NCBI GenBank assembly: GCA_963839645.1 | Contig: CAWIVZ010000008.1 | Span: 1,178,001-1,242,000 of the forward strand | DNA: 64,000 nt | Direction of reading: 5' to 3' | Source: PALSA-911 sp963839645 | GTDB taxonomy: Bacteria; Pseudomonadota; Alphaproteobacteria; Acetobacterales; Acetobacteraceae | In this document: in pieces, positions 11,617 through 22,840 of the stretch | Layout: every line of letters begins with the position of its first letter | How positions within the stretch are numbered: position 1 is the stretch's first letter | Translations under genes and position numbers: made by a program | The notes under the pieces: generated by a model | What the model saw: the letters and a program-made list of their open reading frames with translations, nothing else | Told to the model about the DNA's origin: nothing | The model's database searches: none

Positions 11617-13469
11617 ATGGCCCTTCCCCCCGGCTTCCTCGACGAACTGCGCGCCCGCACCCCGCTCGCGGCGGTGATCGGCCGGCGCGTGCGGCTCGCC
11701 AAGTCGGGCCGGCAATGGAAGGGCTGCTGCCCGTTCCACGGCGAGAAGACGCCGTCGTTCTATGTCTACGACGATCATTTCCACTGCTTCGGCTGCGGCG
11801 TGCACGGCGACGCCATCAGCTTCGTCATGCAGAGCCAGGGCGCGTCCTTCCCCGAGGCGGTGGAACAGCTTGCCGCCGAGGCCGGGCTGGAGGTGCCGAA
11901 ATCCACCCCCGCCGCCGCCGAGGCCGAGCGCCGCCGCCACGATCTGCATTCCGTGCTGGAGGCCGCCGCCACCGCCTACCAGCGCCGCCTGCGCCTGCCC
12001 GAAGGCCGGGCGGCGCTCGACTATCTGCGCGGCCGCGGCCTGAGCGAGGACACCATCCAGCGCTTCGGCCTCGGCTGGTCCGGCGAGGGCCGCGGCGCGC
12101 TGGCCTCGGAACTGGCGCGCGAGGACATCGAGCCCGCCATGCTGATCGAGGCCGGGCTGATGCGGCGAGTCCGACGACGCCGGACGGCCGGCCCTACGAT
12201 CTGTTCTTCAACCGCGTGATGTTCCCGATCCGCGACCGGCGCGGCCGGGTCATCAGCTTCGGCGGCCGCACGCTCGGCGACGGGCAGCCGAAATACGTCA
12301 ACGGGCCGGAGACCGACCTGTTCTCCAAGCGGCGCAACCTGTACGCCCTCGATTTCGCCCGCGAGGCCGCCCGCAAGGGCGGCCCAGGTGGTCGTCGTCG
12401 AGGGCTACATGGACGTCATCGCCCTGCACCAGGCGGGTTTTGCCGGCGCCGTCGCGCCGCTCGGCACCGCGCTGACCGACGAACAGCTGGGCGAGCTTTG
12501 GCGCCTGTCGCCCGAGCCCATCCTGTGTTTCGACGGCGACGCCGCCGGCGCCAGGGCCGCCGCGCGGGCCGCCGACGGCGCGCTGCGAATTGCTGGCGCC
12601 GGACCGCACGCTGAAGCTCGCCACCCTGCCGGCCGGCGAGGACCCGGACAGCTTGGTCCGCCGCCAGGGCCCGGCCGGGTTCCAGGCCGTGCTGGACAGC
12701 GCCCGCCCCCTGGCCGACGCGCTGTACGATCTGCTGCGCGCACGGCGGCGAAACCACCCCGGAGCAGCGCGCCGCCTTCCGCGCCCGGCTGGAAGCCGCC
12801 GCCAAACGCATCCCCGACAAATCCCTGGCCGGCGAATACCGCGCCGTGCTGATCGACCGCTTCTTCGCCGAACGCTCCGCCCGCCGCCAGACCGGAACGA
12901 ATGGCACCTTCCGCGCCGGCGGCAGCCGCGGCGGGAACAACCGCTCCGGCAATGCCCCAGGCCCGCTCCGTCCGATCGCCCGCAGCCGCTTCACCCCGGC
13001 CGCCGCCTCCGCCGAGCGCGAACGCATCCTGACCGCGATCCTGCTGCGCCACCCCGACCTGCTGCACGACGTCGACCACGCCTTCGCCGAACTTTCGTTG
13101 CCCGAACCGCTCGATCGGCTGCGCGCAACCCTGCTAGACTGGTCCGAAGCCGCCGATACGCTTGACTCTGGCGCGTTGTTAACCCACTTGCAGCATTCAG
13201 GTTTGGCGACGGAAGTCGCGCAGGCCCTTTCGGCGGTTCCCGTGCCGCTGCCAGCCTGCGCTGCCCCCGACGCCATGCCGGCGGAGGCCGAAGCGGGCTG
13301 GTGGCACATCTTCGGCCTGATGCACCGGGGACGGCTGGAAGACGAGGTAGCCGCGGCCAGTCAAGCGTTCGCCGAACGCGGAGACGAAGCGGCGCAGAGA
13401 CGGCTGATCGCGCTATGCGCGGCACGTGACGCACTTCGCCGCGGCGAACAGGGAGAGGCCGACACATGA
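11617..13469 (+). CDS. dnaG: DNA primase DnaG (several frameshifts)
   Basis: Synthesises RNA primers at the replication fork. The N-terminal CHC2 zinc finger is intact: GCCPFHGEKTPSFYVYDDHF followed by HCFGCGVHGDA. The RNAP/TOPRIM core contains NRVMFPIRDRRGRVISFGGR, YVNGPETDLFSKRRNLY, VVVVEGYMDVIALHQAGF and the metal-binding FDGDAAG. The C-terminal helicase-binding part ends LIALCAARDALRR. Length is about 617 codons. Single-base breaks are near 12165-12190, 12380, 12590 and 12750, each continuing correct DnaG sequence. ATG 11617 lies one base after the YqeY stop. Confidence 0.93.
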
Positions 13470-13564
13470 CCCGAGCTGTCGAACCGACCCTGCGTCACCC
13501 AGCCCACCCGGCAACAAGCGATCAGATTTTCGGCCCAAACGTCCCTTTCGGAGTGCACTGATAC

Positions 13565-15555
<1,991 letters not shown>

Positions 15556-15587
15556 TCCGCCTTTCGGCCCGAACGGCAATCAGCATC

Positions 15588-16149
15588 ATGGAACCGGTCG
15601 CCAAGGTCGGCGTCACCGTCACCTTCCTGCGCATGGAGCGCCGGCCGTCGGACCCGGCCCCCCGCTTGCCGCCGGGCATGGGGATGGTGCGGCTCGATCG
15701 CCTGCACGGTGGGGTTCTACCGCTACCTCTACAACACCGTGGGCGCGGACTATGTCTGGTGGCTGCGGCGCACCATGCCGGACCGGGAACTGGCCGATTT
15801 GCTTGCCGATCCCGGGGTGTCCATCCACGTTCTGTACAGGGGGGGCGAGCCGGCCGGGTTCTTCGAACTGGACGCGCGGCCCTGGCCGTCGGTCAATCTC
15901 AGCTATTTCGGCCTGATGCCGCACGCCGTCGGCACCGGGGCGGGCTACGCGTTCCTGCGCGCGGCCGTGGACGCCGCCTGGGCGCATGACCCGCGGGCGG
16001 TGACGGTGAATACCTGCACCGCCGATCACCCGCGGGCGCTGCCGACCTATCTGCGCGCCGGGTTCCGGCCGGTGCGGGAGGTTCGGGAGACGTGGAACGT
16101 GCCGTTGCGGCTGGGGATGAAGATCCCGCCGCGTCTGATATCACAGTAA
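15588..16149 (+). CDS. GNAT-family N-acetyltransferase (one frameshift)
   Basis: Predicted acetyltransferase with unknown substrate. The N-terminal strand VTVTFLRMERRPSD is followed, after one extra base near 15708, by VGFYRYLYNTVGADYVWWLR. The acetyl-CoA-binding turn is MPHAVGTGAGYAFLRAA, and the later TVNTCTADHPRALPTYLRAG is the typical GNAT helix before the last strand. About 186 residues. ATG 15588 is 32 bases after the rpoD stop, so it may be read from the same transcript. It ends against a hairpin pair at 16152-16192. Confidence 0.8.
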
Positions 16150-16195
16150 GGTCGGGGCGCTGCCCCGAACCCCGCAAGGGGACTTGTCCCCTTGA
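16150..16195. repeat. half-copy of the nested palindromic element between convergent genes
   Basis: Two hairpins in a row: CGGGGC-gct-GCCCCG and AAGGGGAC-tt-GTCCCCTT. They correspond to one arm of the full elements elsewhere in the window. The site lies between the converging GNAT and PhyH genes and could terminate transcription from both sides. Confidence 0.6.
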
Positions 16196-16203
16196 CCCCG
16201 CTA

Positions 16204-17118
16204 CTACATCGCCAGGGCCGTGGCGCCTGCGCGCGTCTCTTCCTCCTGTTGCGCCATCCAGGGCGGTTTGTAGCCGGCACGGAAATCGGGCGGCAACTCA
16301 CAGGGGCGGGTGTCGAAACTGGCGAAGCGGGCCGGCCGGCCACGGACGATGTCTCCCATGTGCGGGCTGACGATCGGGCTTGGCGTATAGGCGAAACTGT
16401 CGGCCGAGGAATAGACCGGCAACAGCAACGGACGCGGCCGGTCCGAGCGGTTCTCCAGCGATCCGTGCAGCGTGCGGCAGTTCAGCAGCAGCGCGGTTCC
16501 GGGCCCGCCGGTGGCGGTGGCCACCCGGTCCTCGGTGATCCCCGCGACCACCTCGTCCGATGCCCGCACCACGAACGCCCCGGCCGCGTCGTACATGCTG
16601 TGCAGCGGCCCGTTATGGCTGCCGCGCAGGAACGACAGCGGCCCCTGCGCCGCCTCGCAGCCATCGAGGTAAATGCCGATCGTTACCGGGCTGTAGTCGG
16701 TGTGCGGCCAGGCCTGGATGTCCTGGTGCCATTTGAAACCACGCGTGCCGCGCTCGGATTTCACGTTCAGCTTGGCATGGTGGAACTTCACGTCGGGGCC
16801 AACCACATCCGCCGCCAGATCGGTCATCAGGGGATCGCACATGAACTCCCAGAATGCCGGGTGCTGGTCTTGCGGGCTGGTGACGCGATGCAGGCGGGGA
16901 TGCGCCGCGGAATGCCCCTCCTCCAGCACGAACACCGGGCCGGAGCGGGTTTCCGACCGGCTGCGATCCATCAACTCGGCCGTCGCCGCGCGCAGGCGGT
17001 CGAGCCATCGCGGCGGAACATAATCCGGCAGGACCAGGAAGCCGTCGCTGAAATAGGCCGCGCGCTGGGCTTCGGTCAGCACCAGCGCCGGATGGCGCAG
17101 AACATCCTCGGTCAGCAT
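16204..17118 (-). CDS. phytanoyl-CoA dioxygenase (PhyH) family protein
   Basis: Fe(II)/2-oxoglutarate oxygenase of the PhyH type, 304 residues, frame intact. The iron-binding HxD is in GFKWHQDIQAW. The distal His and the 2-oxoglutarate Arg are in CRTLHGSLENRSDRPR. LTEAQRAAYFSDGFLVLPDY is the usual N-terminal PhyH signature. ATG 17118 follows GGAGGAAAAG on its strand, which is better than the upstream in-frame ATG at 17148. Substrate unknown; bacterial PhyH proteins act on many small molecules. It is divergent from the SDR gene across a 105-bp spacer, so the two may be co-regulated. Confidence 0.9.
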   Translation of the reverse strand: MLTEDVLRHPALVLTEAQRAAYFSDGFLVLPDYVPPRWLDRLRAATAELMDRSRSETRSGPVFVLEEGHSAAHPRLHRVTSPQDQHPAFWEFMCDPLMTDLAADVVGPDVKFHHAKLNVKSERGTRGFKWHQDIQAWPHTDYSPVTIGIYLDGCEAAQGPLSFLRGSHNGPLHSMYDAAGAFVVRASDEVVAGITEDRVATATGGPGTALLLNCRTLHGSLENRSDRPRPLLLPVYSSADSFAYTPSPIVSPHMGDIVRGRPARFASFDTRPCELPPDFRAGYKPPWMAQQEEETRAGATALAM

Positions 17119-17223
17119 CTTTTCCTCCCCCACGCGTCGATCCCGCAAGCTTGATCCGCTCGCCCGCCGCTGGCAACTTGGCCGTCAAAGCACCACCCAA
17201 CCAGACCAGGGAAGACGACCAGA

Positions 17224-18024
17224 ATGAACTTCGAAGGCAAGGTAGCGCTCATCACCGGCGCGGCGAACGGCATCGGCCTCGCGGTGGCCAAGGGCTTCGC
17301 CAGGCGCGGCGCCAAGGTGGTGCTGGTGGATCGCGACGCCGCGAACGGCGCGGCCGCCGTCGAGGAAATCCGTGCCGCCGGCGGCACGGCGATCTTCGTG
17401 GCCGCCGACGTTACCAAATCCGCCGATGTGCGCGGCTATGTGAAGGCGGCGCTGGATGCCTATGGCCGGATCGACTGCTTCCACAACAATGCCGGCATCG
17501 AGGGCAAGCTCGCGCCGACCGCCGAATACGACGAGGACATGTTCGACACCGTCATGGCGGTGAATGTCCGCGGCGTCTTCCTCGGCCTGCGCCACGTGCT
17601 GCCGGTCATGCTGAAGCAGGGCAAGGGCGCGGTGGTCAATACCGCCTCCATCGCCGGCATGGTCGGCACCGCCGGCATGCCGGCCTATGTCGCCTCCAAG
17701 CACGCGGTGATGGGCCTGACCAAGGTCGCCGCCGCCGAGGTCGGCAAGTCCGGCATCCGCGTCAACGCCATCTGCCCCGGCCCGATCGACACCCGCATGG
17801 TCCAGGACCTCGCCAAGCAGGTCTCGCCGAACAACCCCGGCGCGGTGCAGGAACGCTACGGCGCCAGCCTGCCGCTCGGCCGCTACGGCACCGCGGACGA
17901 GGTGGCAAACCTGGTGCTGTTCCTGCTGTCCGACCTCGCCAGCAACATCACCGGCGCGCAATACCCGATCGACGGCGGCCGCACCGCGGCCCCGGCCGGC
18001 GTGTCGGCGCCTGTGGTGGAGTAA
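17224..18024 (+). CDS. SDR-family NAD(P)-dependent oxidoreductase
   Basis: Classical short-chain dehydrogenase, 266 residues. It has the cofactor loop TGAANGIG at the N-terminus, then NNAGIEG, and the catalytic Ser-Tyr-Lys set in NTASIAGMVGTAGMPAYVAS with K two residues later. CPGPIDTRM and the C-terminal GAQYPIDGG are also standard. An acidic residue at the end of strand 2 (VDRDA) suggests NAD rather than NADP. Substrate unknown. It is divergent from the PhyH dioxygenase. The stop is followed within three bases by the nested palindrome at 18027. Confidence 0.92.
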   Translation: MNFEGKVALITGAANGIGLAVAKGFARRGAKVVLVDRDAANGAAAVEEIRAAGGTAIFVAADVTKSADVRGYVKAALDAYGRIDCFHNNAGIEGKLAPTAEYDEDMFDTVMAVNVRGVFLGLRHVLPVMLKQGKGAVVNTASIAGMVGTAGMPAYVASKHAVMGLTKVAAAEVGKSGIRVNAICPGPIDTRMVQDLAKQVSPNNPGAVQERYGASLPLGRYGTADEVANLVLFLLSDLASNITGAQYPIDGGRTAAPAGVSAPVVE

Positions 18025-18026
18025 GC

Positions 18027-18219
18027 AAGACCAGGGGGCTCTGCCCCCTGGACCCCCGCCAAAGGCTCGCCTTTGGAATCCATCCATTTGTTTGGGAGTG
18101 CAAGGGGGGCCAACCGAGACCTTGCAAGGGCGCGATTGGCCCCCCTTGCACTCCCAAACCAAGTAGCGGGTTCTAAGGGCGAGCCCTTAGCGGGGTCCAG
18201 GGGCAGCGCCCCTGGCCTT
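18027..18219. repeat. nested palindromic element E1 (five hairpins, mirror-symmetric)
   Basis: Order of hairpins: CCAGGGGGC-tct-GCCCCCTGG (18031-18051), CCAAAGG-ctcg-CCTTTGG, a central perfect 24-bp inverted repeat (18090-18113 with 18136-18159, 22-base loop), CTAAGGGC-ga-GCCCTTAG, and CCAGGGGC-agc-GCCCCTGG (18197-18215). The outer arms are also inverted copies of each other, so the whole block is one long palindrome. It contains no plausible gene. It lies between the SDR gene and the TPP-enzyme operon. Confidence 0.85.
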
Positions 18220-18293
18220 CCTTCCTTCCCCCACATTGCATCCGGCCGAGGCCCGTTCCATCCTGTGTCCCTCAAGACGGGGGACGGGAAAGA

Positions 18294-18827
18294 ATGTCGG
18301 AACACGGCGAAGTAACCGGCGGCGCCACATGGCCGGATGAGCTCTACGATCTGCTGCGCGCCAACGGCGTCACCCAGTTCGCCTACGTGCCCGATGCCGG
18401 CCACAAGGTGCTGATCAACCGTTCGCTGGCCGACCCCGACGCCCATTCCATCTCGCTCACCACCGAGGAGGAAGGCGTGGCGCTGGCGGCTGGCGCCGAT
18501 CTTGGTGGCGGGCGGGCCGTATTGCTTATGCAGTCCTCCGGCGTTGGTAACTGTATCAACATGCTCTCGCTCACCGCGGGCGGGCGGTTTCCGTTCCTGA
18601 CCTTCGTTTCCATGCGCGGCGATTTCGGCGAGGGCAATCCCTGGCAGTTCCAGATGGGCCAGGCGACGCAGAAGGTGCTGGAAGCGATGGGCGTGATCGT
18701 CGTGCGCGCCAACGAGCCGCACGAGGTCATCCAGGTCGCGAGCGCCGCCATCACGATGGCCTTTCAATCCGGCATGGCGGTTGCCGTGCTGCTCAGCCAG
18801 CGCCTGATCGGCGCCAAGAAATTCTAA
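18294..18827 (+). CDS. TPP-dependent decarboxylase-like protein, alpha (PYR) subunit
   Basis: The 177-residue protein resembles the separate alpha subunit of sulfopyruvate/phosphonopyruvate decarboxylases. It has the N-terminal DELYDLLRANGVTQFAYVPD and the conserved Glu that activates thiamine diphosphate (LTTEEEGVALAAGA). QSSGVGNCINMLSL matches the PYR-domain loop. It pairs with the next gene, which carries the PP domain, 15 bases downstream. Together they should decarboxylate a 2-oxo acid. The actual substrate cannot be told from sequence; the following CoA-transferase and hydratase suggest a catabolic acid pathway. Confidence 0.8.
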   Translation: MSEHGEVTGGATWPDELYDLLRANGVTQFAYVPDAGHKVLINRSLADPDAHSISLTTEEEGVALAAGADLGGGRAVLLMQSSGVGNCINMLSLTAGGRFPFLTFVSMRGDFGEGNPWQFQMGQATQKVLEAMGVIVVRANEPHEVIQVASAAITMAFQSGMAVAVLLSQRLIGAKKF

Positions 18828-18842
18828 GCGGGAGCGGCACAG

Positions 18843-19460
18843 ATGGCCCAGCACAAGCGTATTCAGAATTCCAATCAGCCCGCCGCCGTGCTCGATCGCC
18901 AGCAGGCGGTGCCGGCGCTGATCCCCAACCCCACGGATTTCCTCGTCGTCGGCGGCCTGGCCGGCGCGGCGCAGGAGCTTTGCGCGCTGACCAATGACGG
19001 CCCGAACGTCTACGGCCTCGGCGGCGCCATGGGGGCGGCGACGATGATGGGCCTCGGGCTGGCTCTGGCCCAGCCGCACCGGCGCGTGCTGGCGATCACC
19101 GGCGACGGCGAGTTGTTGATGAGCCTGGGTTCGCTGGCCACCTGCGCGGTGCTGAACCCGCCGAACCTGCGCATCGTCTGCGTCGATAACGGCCATTACG
19201 GCGAGACCGGCAACCAGGACAGCCACACCGGCCTCGGCGTGCAGCTCGACAAGATCGCCGCCGGCTCCGGCATTCCCATCGTGTTCACCGTCAACACCGA
19301 GGCCGACATTCCCGAGGCCCGCAAGATCCTCAACGCGGAAACCGGTCTCTGCTTCATCCTCATGCGGGTAAAGGACGGCCCGGCCCTGCGGGTGCAGCGC
19401 AGCCTCGACCCCGCCTTCACCCGCAACCGCTTCCGCATGGCCCTGCTCGGCAGGCCGTAA
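18843..19460 (+). CDS. TPP-dependent decarboxylase-like protein, beta (PP) subunit
   Basis: This 205-residue protein carries the thiamine diphosphate/Mg motif: TGDGELLMSLGSLATC followed about 25 residues on by VDNGHYGETG (GDG...N). The upstream VYGLGGAMGAATMMGLGLAL is the usual PP-domain glycine-rich helix. It forms the catalytic dimer with the PYR protein encoded just before it. A fused ancestor is common in related enzymes; here the chain is split into two genes with their own starts. It is followed 24 bases later by the CoA-transferase. Confidence 0.82.
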   Translation: MAQHKRIQNSNQPAAVLDRQQAVPALIPNPTDFLVVGGLAGAAQELCALTNDGPNVYGLGGAMGAATMMGLGLALAQPHRRVLAITGDGELLMSLGSLATCAVLNPPNLRIVCVDNGHYGETGNQDSHTGLGVQLDKIAAGSGIPIVFTVNTEADIPEARKILNAETGLCFILMRVKDGPALRVQRSLDPAFTRNRFRMALLGRP

Positions 19461-19484
19461 CTTGATCGCGTCAGGAGACATCAC

Positions 19485-20694
19485 ATGCCCGAAAGTCCGG
19501 TTGGCAGCCTAAGCACCGAAGTTCAGATGCCGCTGTCGCGCATCACCGTGCTCGACCTCACCCTGGCCCGCGCCGGTCCCACCTGCGTGCGCCATCTGGC
19601 CGATTGGGGAGCCAACGTCATCCGCATCGAACCACCGGACACCGGTGGGGAGGATGTCGCCGGCGCCCGCCACGGCTTCGACTTCCAGAACCTGCACCGC
19701 AACAAGCGCGCCATCCGGCTGAACCTGAAGGATCCCGAGGGTCACGCCGCGTTCATGAAGCTGGTCGCCACCGCGGACGTCATCATCGAGAACATGCGCG
19801 CGGCGGTGAAGCACCGGCTGAAGGTCTCGTTCGACGACGTGAAGCAGGTCAATCCGCGCATCGTCTACGGCAGCATCTCCGGCTTCGGCCAGGACGGCCC
19901 ATACGGCCCGCGCGCCGGGGTCGATCAGATCGCGCAGGGCATGGGCGGGCTGATGTCCATCACCGGCCTGCCCGGCCAGGGCCCGGTGCGCGTCGGCATT
20001 CCGATCGCCGACCTCACCGCCGGCAATCTGCTCGCACTCGGCGTGATGACCGCCCTGTTCGACCGGGAGAAGACCGGCGTCGGCCGCTGGGTCACCACCT
20101 CGCTGCTGGAAGCGCAGATCTTCATGCTGGATTTCCAGGCATCCCGCTGGCTGATCGCCAAGGAAGTGGCGCCGCAGGCCGGCAACGACCACCCGACCGG
20201 CATCCCAACCGGCGTTTTCCCCACCTCCGACGGCCATATCAACATCGCCGCCAGCTCCGCCAGGCTGTGGGAGCGCTTCTGCGACACGATCCAGAAGCCG
20301 GAATGGAAGGAAAAGGCCGAATGGAAAACCCAGAAGGGCCGCAGCACGGACCGCAAGGCCATCAACGCCACCATCGGTGAGGTGACGAAAACAAAATCGG
20401 CCAATCACTGGATCGAGTTGTTCGAGGAGGCCGGTATTCCCTGCGGCCCGATCTACACCATCGACCAGGTCTTCGCCGATCCGCAGGTGCAAGCATCTCG
20501 GCATGGCCCGCAAGATGCAGCACCCGACACTCGGCACCGAGGAAGTGGTCGCCTCCGCGATCAACATCTCCGGCTATTCCAAGGATATCCGGCTGCCCAC
20601 GCCGGATGCCGGCACCTCCACCGACGACGTGCTCCGCTCCGTCGGCTACACCGATGAACAACTCGCCGATATGCGCAAGAAAGGCGTTATCTGA
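19485..20694 (+). CDS. class III (CaiB/BaiF) CoA-transferase (one frameshift)
   Basis: Family III CoA-transferase, about 402 residues; it moves CoA between carboxylic acids through an Asp-linked anhydride. LDLTLARAGPTCVRHLADWG opens the family fold. ADVIIENMRAAVKHRLKVSF and SISGFGQDGPYGPRAGVDQI are the typical CaiB motifs, and the latter carries the catalytic Asp (GVDQ). One extra A near 20493 shifts the frame; LGMARKMQHPTLGTEEVVAS continues correctly. It is part of an operon with the TPP pair and the hydratase, whose ATG is two bases after its stop. Substrate unknown. Confidence 0.88.
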
Positions 20695-20696
20695 CC

Positions 20697-21520
20697 ATGA
20701 GCGATCTTCTCAGCCACGCCACCGATGCCCGCGCCAAGGGCAAGATGCTCGGCGGCAGAATAGACGGCGTCGGGCTGCTGGTGTTCAACCAGCCGGAAAA
20801 GCGCAACGCCATGTCGGTGGAGATGTGGGACGGCATGGTGGAGATCCTGGAGGGGTTCGCCGCCGATGACAGCATACGCTGCGTGATCATGACCGGCGCC
20901 GGCGACAAGGCCTTCGTCAGCGGCGCCGATATCAGCCAGTTCGAGAAACAGCGCAGCAACGCCGACGCCCAGCAGGAATACAACCGCCTGACCACGGCCG
21001 GGCGGGAGAAGCTGGCCAGCTTCCCCAAGCCGGTGATCGGGCGCATCCGCGGCTTCTGCATGGGCGGCGGCCTCGGCATCGCCATGCAGGCGGATATCCG
21101 CATCGCCGCCGATGACGGCCAGTTCGGCATCCCCGCCGCCCGGCTGTCGATCGCCTATGGCTTCGACATGATCCGCAAGCTGACCGACCTCGTCGGCCCC
21201 GCCCATGCCCGGATGATCCTGTACACCGGGGAGCGGATCGGCGCGAAGGAGGCCGAGCGCATCGGCCTGGTCAACCGCACCGTGCCGGTGGCCGAACTGG
21301 ACGAGCAGCCGTGCTGAAGATCGCCAGCACCATCGCGGTCAACGCGCCGCTGTCCATCCGGTCCTCCAAGCTCGGCGTCGCCGCCGCCATGCAGGACCCG
21401 GCGGAGCGCGACATGGCGGGCCTGGCGGCCATTTCCGCGCAATGCTTCGACAGCGAGGACTACAAGGAAGGCCGCACGGCATTCATGGAAAAGCGGGCGC
21501 CGGTGTTCAAGGGAAGATAG
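20697..21520 (+). CDS. enoyl-CoA hydratase/isomerase family protein (one frameshift)
   Basis: Crotonase-fold protein, about 274 residues. NQPEKRNAMSVEMWDGM and SGADISQFEK form the first oxyanion-hole region, and RGFCMGGGLGIAMQADIRIA the second. The catalytic Glu positions are not certain; AARLSIAYGFD covers the usual site. Near 21309 one base appears to be missing (DEQ|AVLKIAS), after which STIAVNAPLSIRSSKLG continues to the stop. This is a loss, unlike the usual extra-base errors in the window. It is the last gene of the TPP/CoA-transferase operon. Confidence 0.87.
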
Positions 21521-21589
21521 GTTCGCGCGGCAGGCAACGGAACCGCGCCGGCGGCCGGGACACCAAGCGTAAATCCAGGGCGCGGGGCC

Positions 21590-21607
21590 TATCACGATTT
21601 TGTGATA
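21590..21607. promoter_or_regulatory. short inverted repeat in the spacer before the PEP-CTERM gene
   Basis: TATCAC-gatttt-GTGATA is a perfect 6-bp inverted repeat in a 272-base spacer that is more A/T-rich than its surroundings. It could be an operator half-site pair or a weak hairpin. Nothing else was recognised in this spacer. Confidence 0.25.
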
Positions 21608-21792
21608 TTACTACGCAGGGTTGAAATTCTCGTTCCCTTTGCGCCAGTTGTCGCTTACGTTACCTGAAGAATTGTCGGGTTATTCTAACTTATGAGACAA
21701 GCGGGGCTGCTGGCGCGGCAAACGCGGCTCCCGTTCGTGCGAGAACCGGCCAGAGACACAATGGCCCGACACATGAGCCAATTGAGGAAGAC

Positions 21793-22794
21793 ATGAAACT
21801 TGCGATTGCAGCCACATTGCCCGCATTCCTGGTGCTTGCGCCGGCCGCCAATGCGCTGACGATCAACCCGATCTTCGACAGCACGGTCACCAGTTCCGCG
21901 TACGCGTCGCAGATCGAAGCCGGCTTCAGGACGGCCGCCTCGGTTTTCACCAGCAACGTCACCAGCAACATCACCGTCAACATCAATGTCAGCTGGGGCT
22001 ACGTCGCCGGCCAGTCGCTGGGGGCGTACGGCCTCGGCGCAAGTTCGGACTACTATTACCAGGGCCTCCCCGGCTCCTGGATCCAGTCCTGGCTGACCAA
22101 CGCCGCATATTCCTCCACGGCCACCGCGGCGGAAAAGAAGTCGGTGAACTATCTCGCCGCGGCAGTCAGGGCTGATTCCCAATATGCGTTCATGCTGCCG
22201 ACCGCCGAAGCCAAGGCGCTGGGCCTGGTGAATGCCACCGCCGGCCTGGACGGGTATGTCGGCTTCGGCAGCGCGTTGAAATATACGTTCAGCGGCCAGG
22301 TCCAAACCGGAACCTACGATTTCGTCGCCGTCGCCCAGCATGAGATCGAGGAAGTGCTCGGCCGGGTTTCCGGCATCACGCCATACGGGACCACCTATCT
22401 CACGCCGTTCGACCTGTTCCGCTATACCGCACCCGGTGTCTCCACCACGTCGTCCACCGCCCTTAGCTATTTCTCGATCGATGGTGGCGTCACGAAGTTG
22501 GCCACCTTCAACAATTACGGCACCGGCGATCGCGGCGACCTCAATGGCGCCACCGCCGACGTCGACAACGCCTACCTCAGCGCCGGGCAGACCAACTACG
22601 TGCTGCAGAACGATTTCACCATTCTCGACGTTCTGGGCTACCGGTCCACACCCGGCGCCACGACCATCCCGACCCTGGCCTCCACACAGCTGAGGGTCGC
22701 CCATCTGGCGGTGCCGGAGCCGGCTTCCCTTTCCCTGCTAGCCGCCGGGCTGTTTGGCCTCGGTCTCGCCGTCCGCCGCCACCGCCGCGCCTGA
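21793..22794 (+). CDS. secreted PEP-CTERM protein, NF038122-like metalloprotease candidate
   Basis: A 333-residue exported protein. It has a signal peptide (MKLAIAATLPAFLVLAPAAN), then a Ser/Thr-rich extracellular body, then the motif VAQHEIEEVLGRVSG at about residue 180, which resembles the HExxx..G region of NF038122-type metalloproteases but has Glu rather than the second His of HExxH. The C-terminus is a textbook PEP-CTERM sorting signal: VPEPASLSLLAAGLFGLGLA followed by the basic tail RRHRRA. It would need an exosortase encoded elsewhere. ATG follows GAGGAAG. Protease activity is inferred, not shown. Confidence 0.8.
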   Translation: MKLAIAATLPAFLVLAPAANALTINPIFDSTVTSSAYASQIEAGFRTAASVFTSNVTSNITVNINVSWGYVAGQSLGAYGLGASSDYYYQGLPGSWIQSWLTNAAYSSTATAAEKKSVNYLAAAVRADSQYAFMLPTAEAKALGLVNATAGLDGYVGFGSALKYTFSGQVQTGTYDFVAVAQHEIEEVLGRVSGITPYGTTYLTPFDLFRYTAPGVSTTSSTALSYFSIDGGVTKLATFNNYGTGDRGDLNGATADVDNAYLSAGQTNYVLQNDFTILDVLGYRSTPGATTIPTLASTQLRVAHLAVPEPASLSLLAAGLFGLGLAVRRHRRA

Positions 22795-22840
22795 GCCCGG
22801 GCCGGTGGCCGCTCCCCTGCGCCCTGTCAGAAGCGCAGGG

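Noticed and set aside
17883..19484. Long minus-strand open frame across palindrome E1 and the TPP genes.
   Set aside because: Antisense to well-supported genes and running through a repeat; no domain content.
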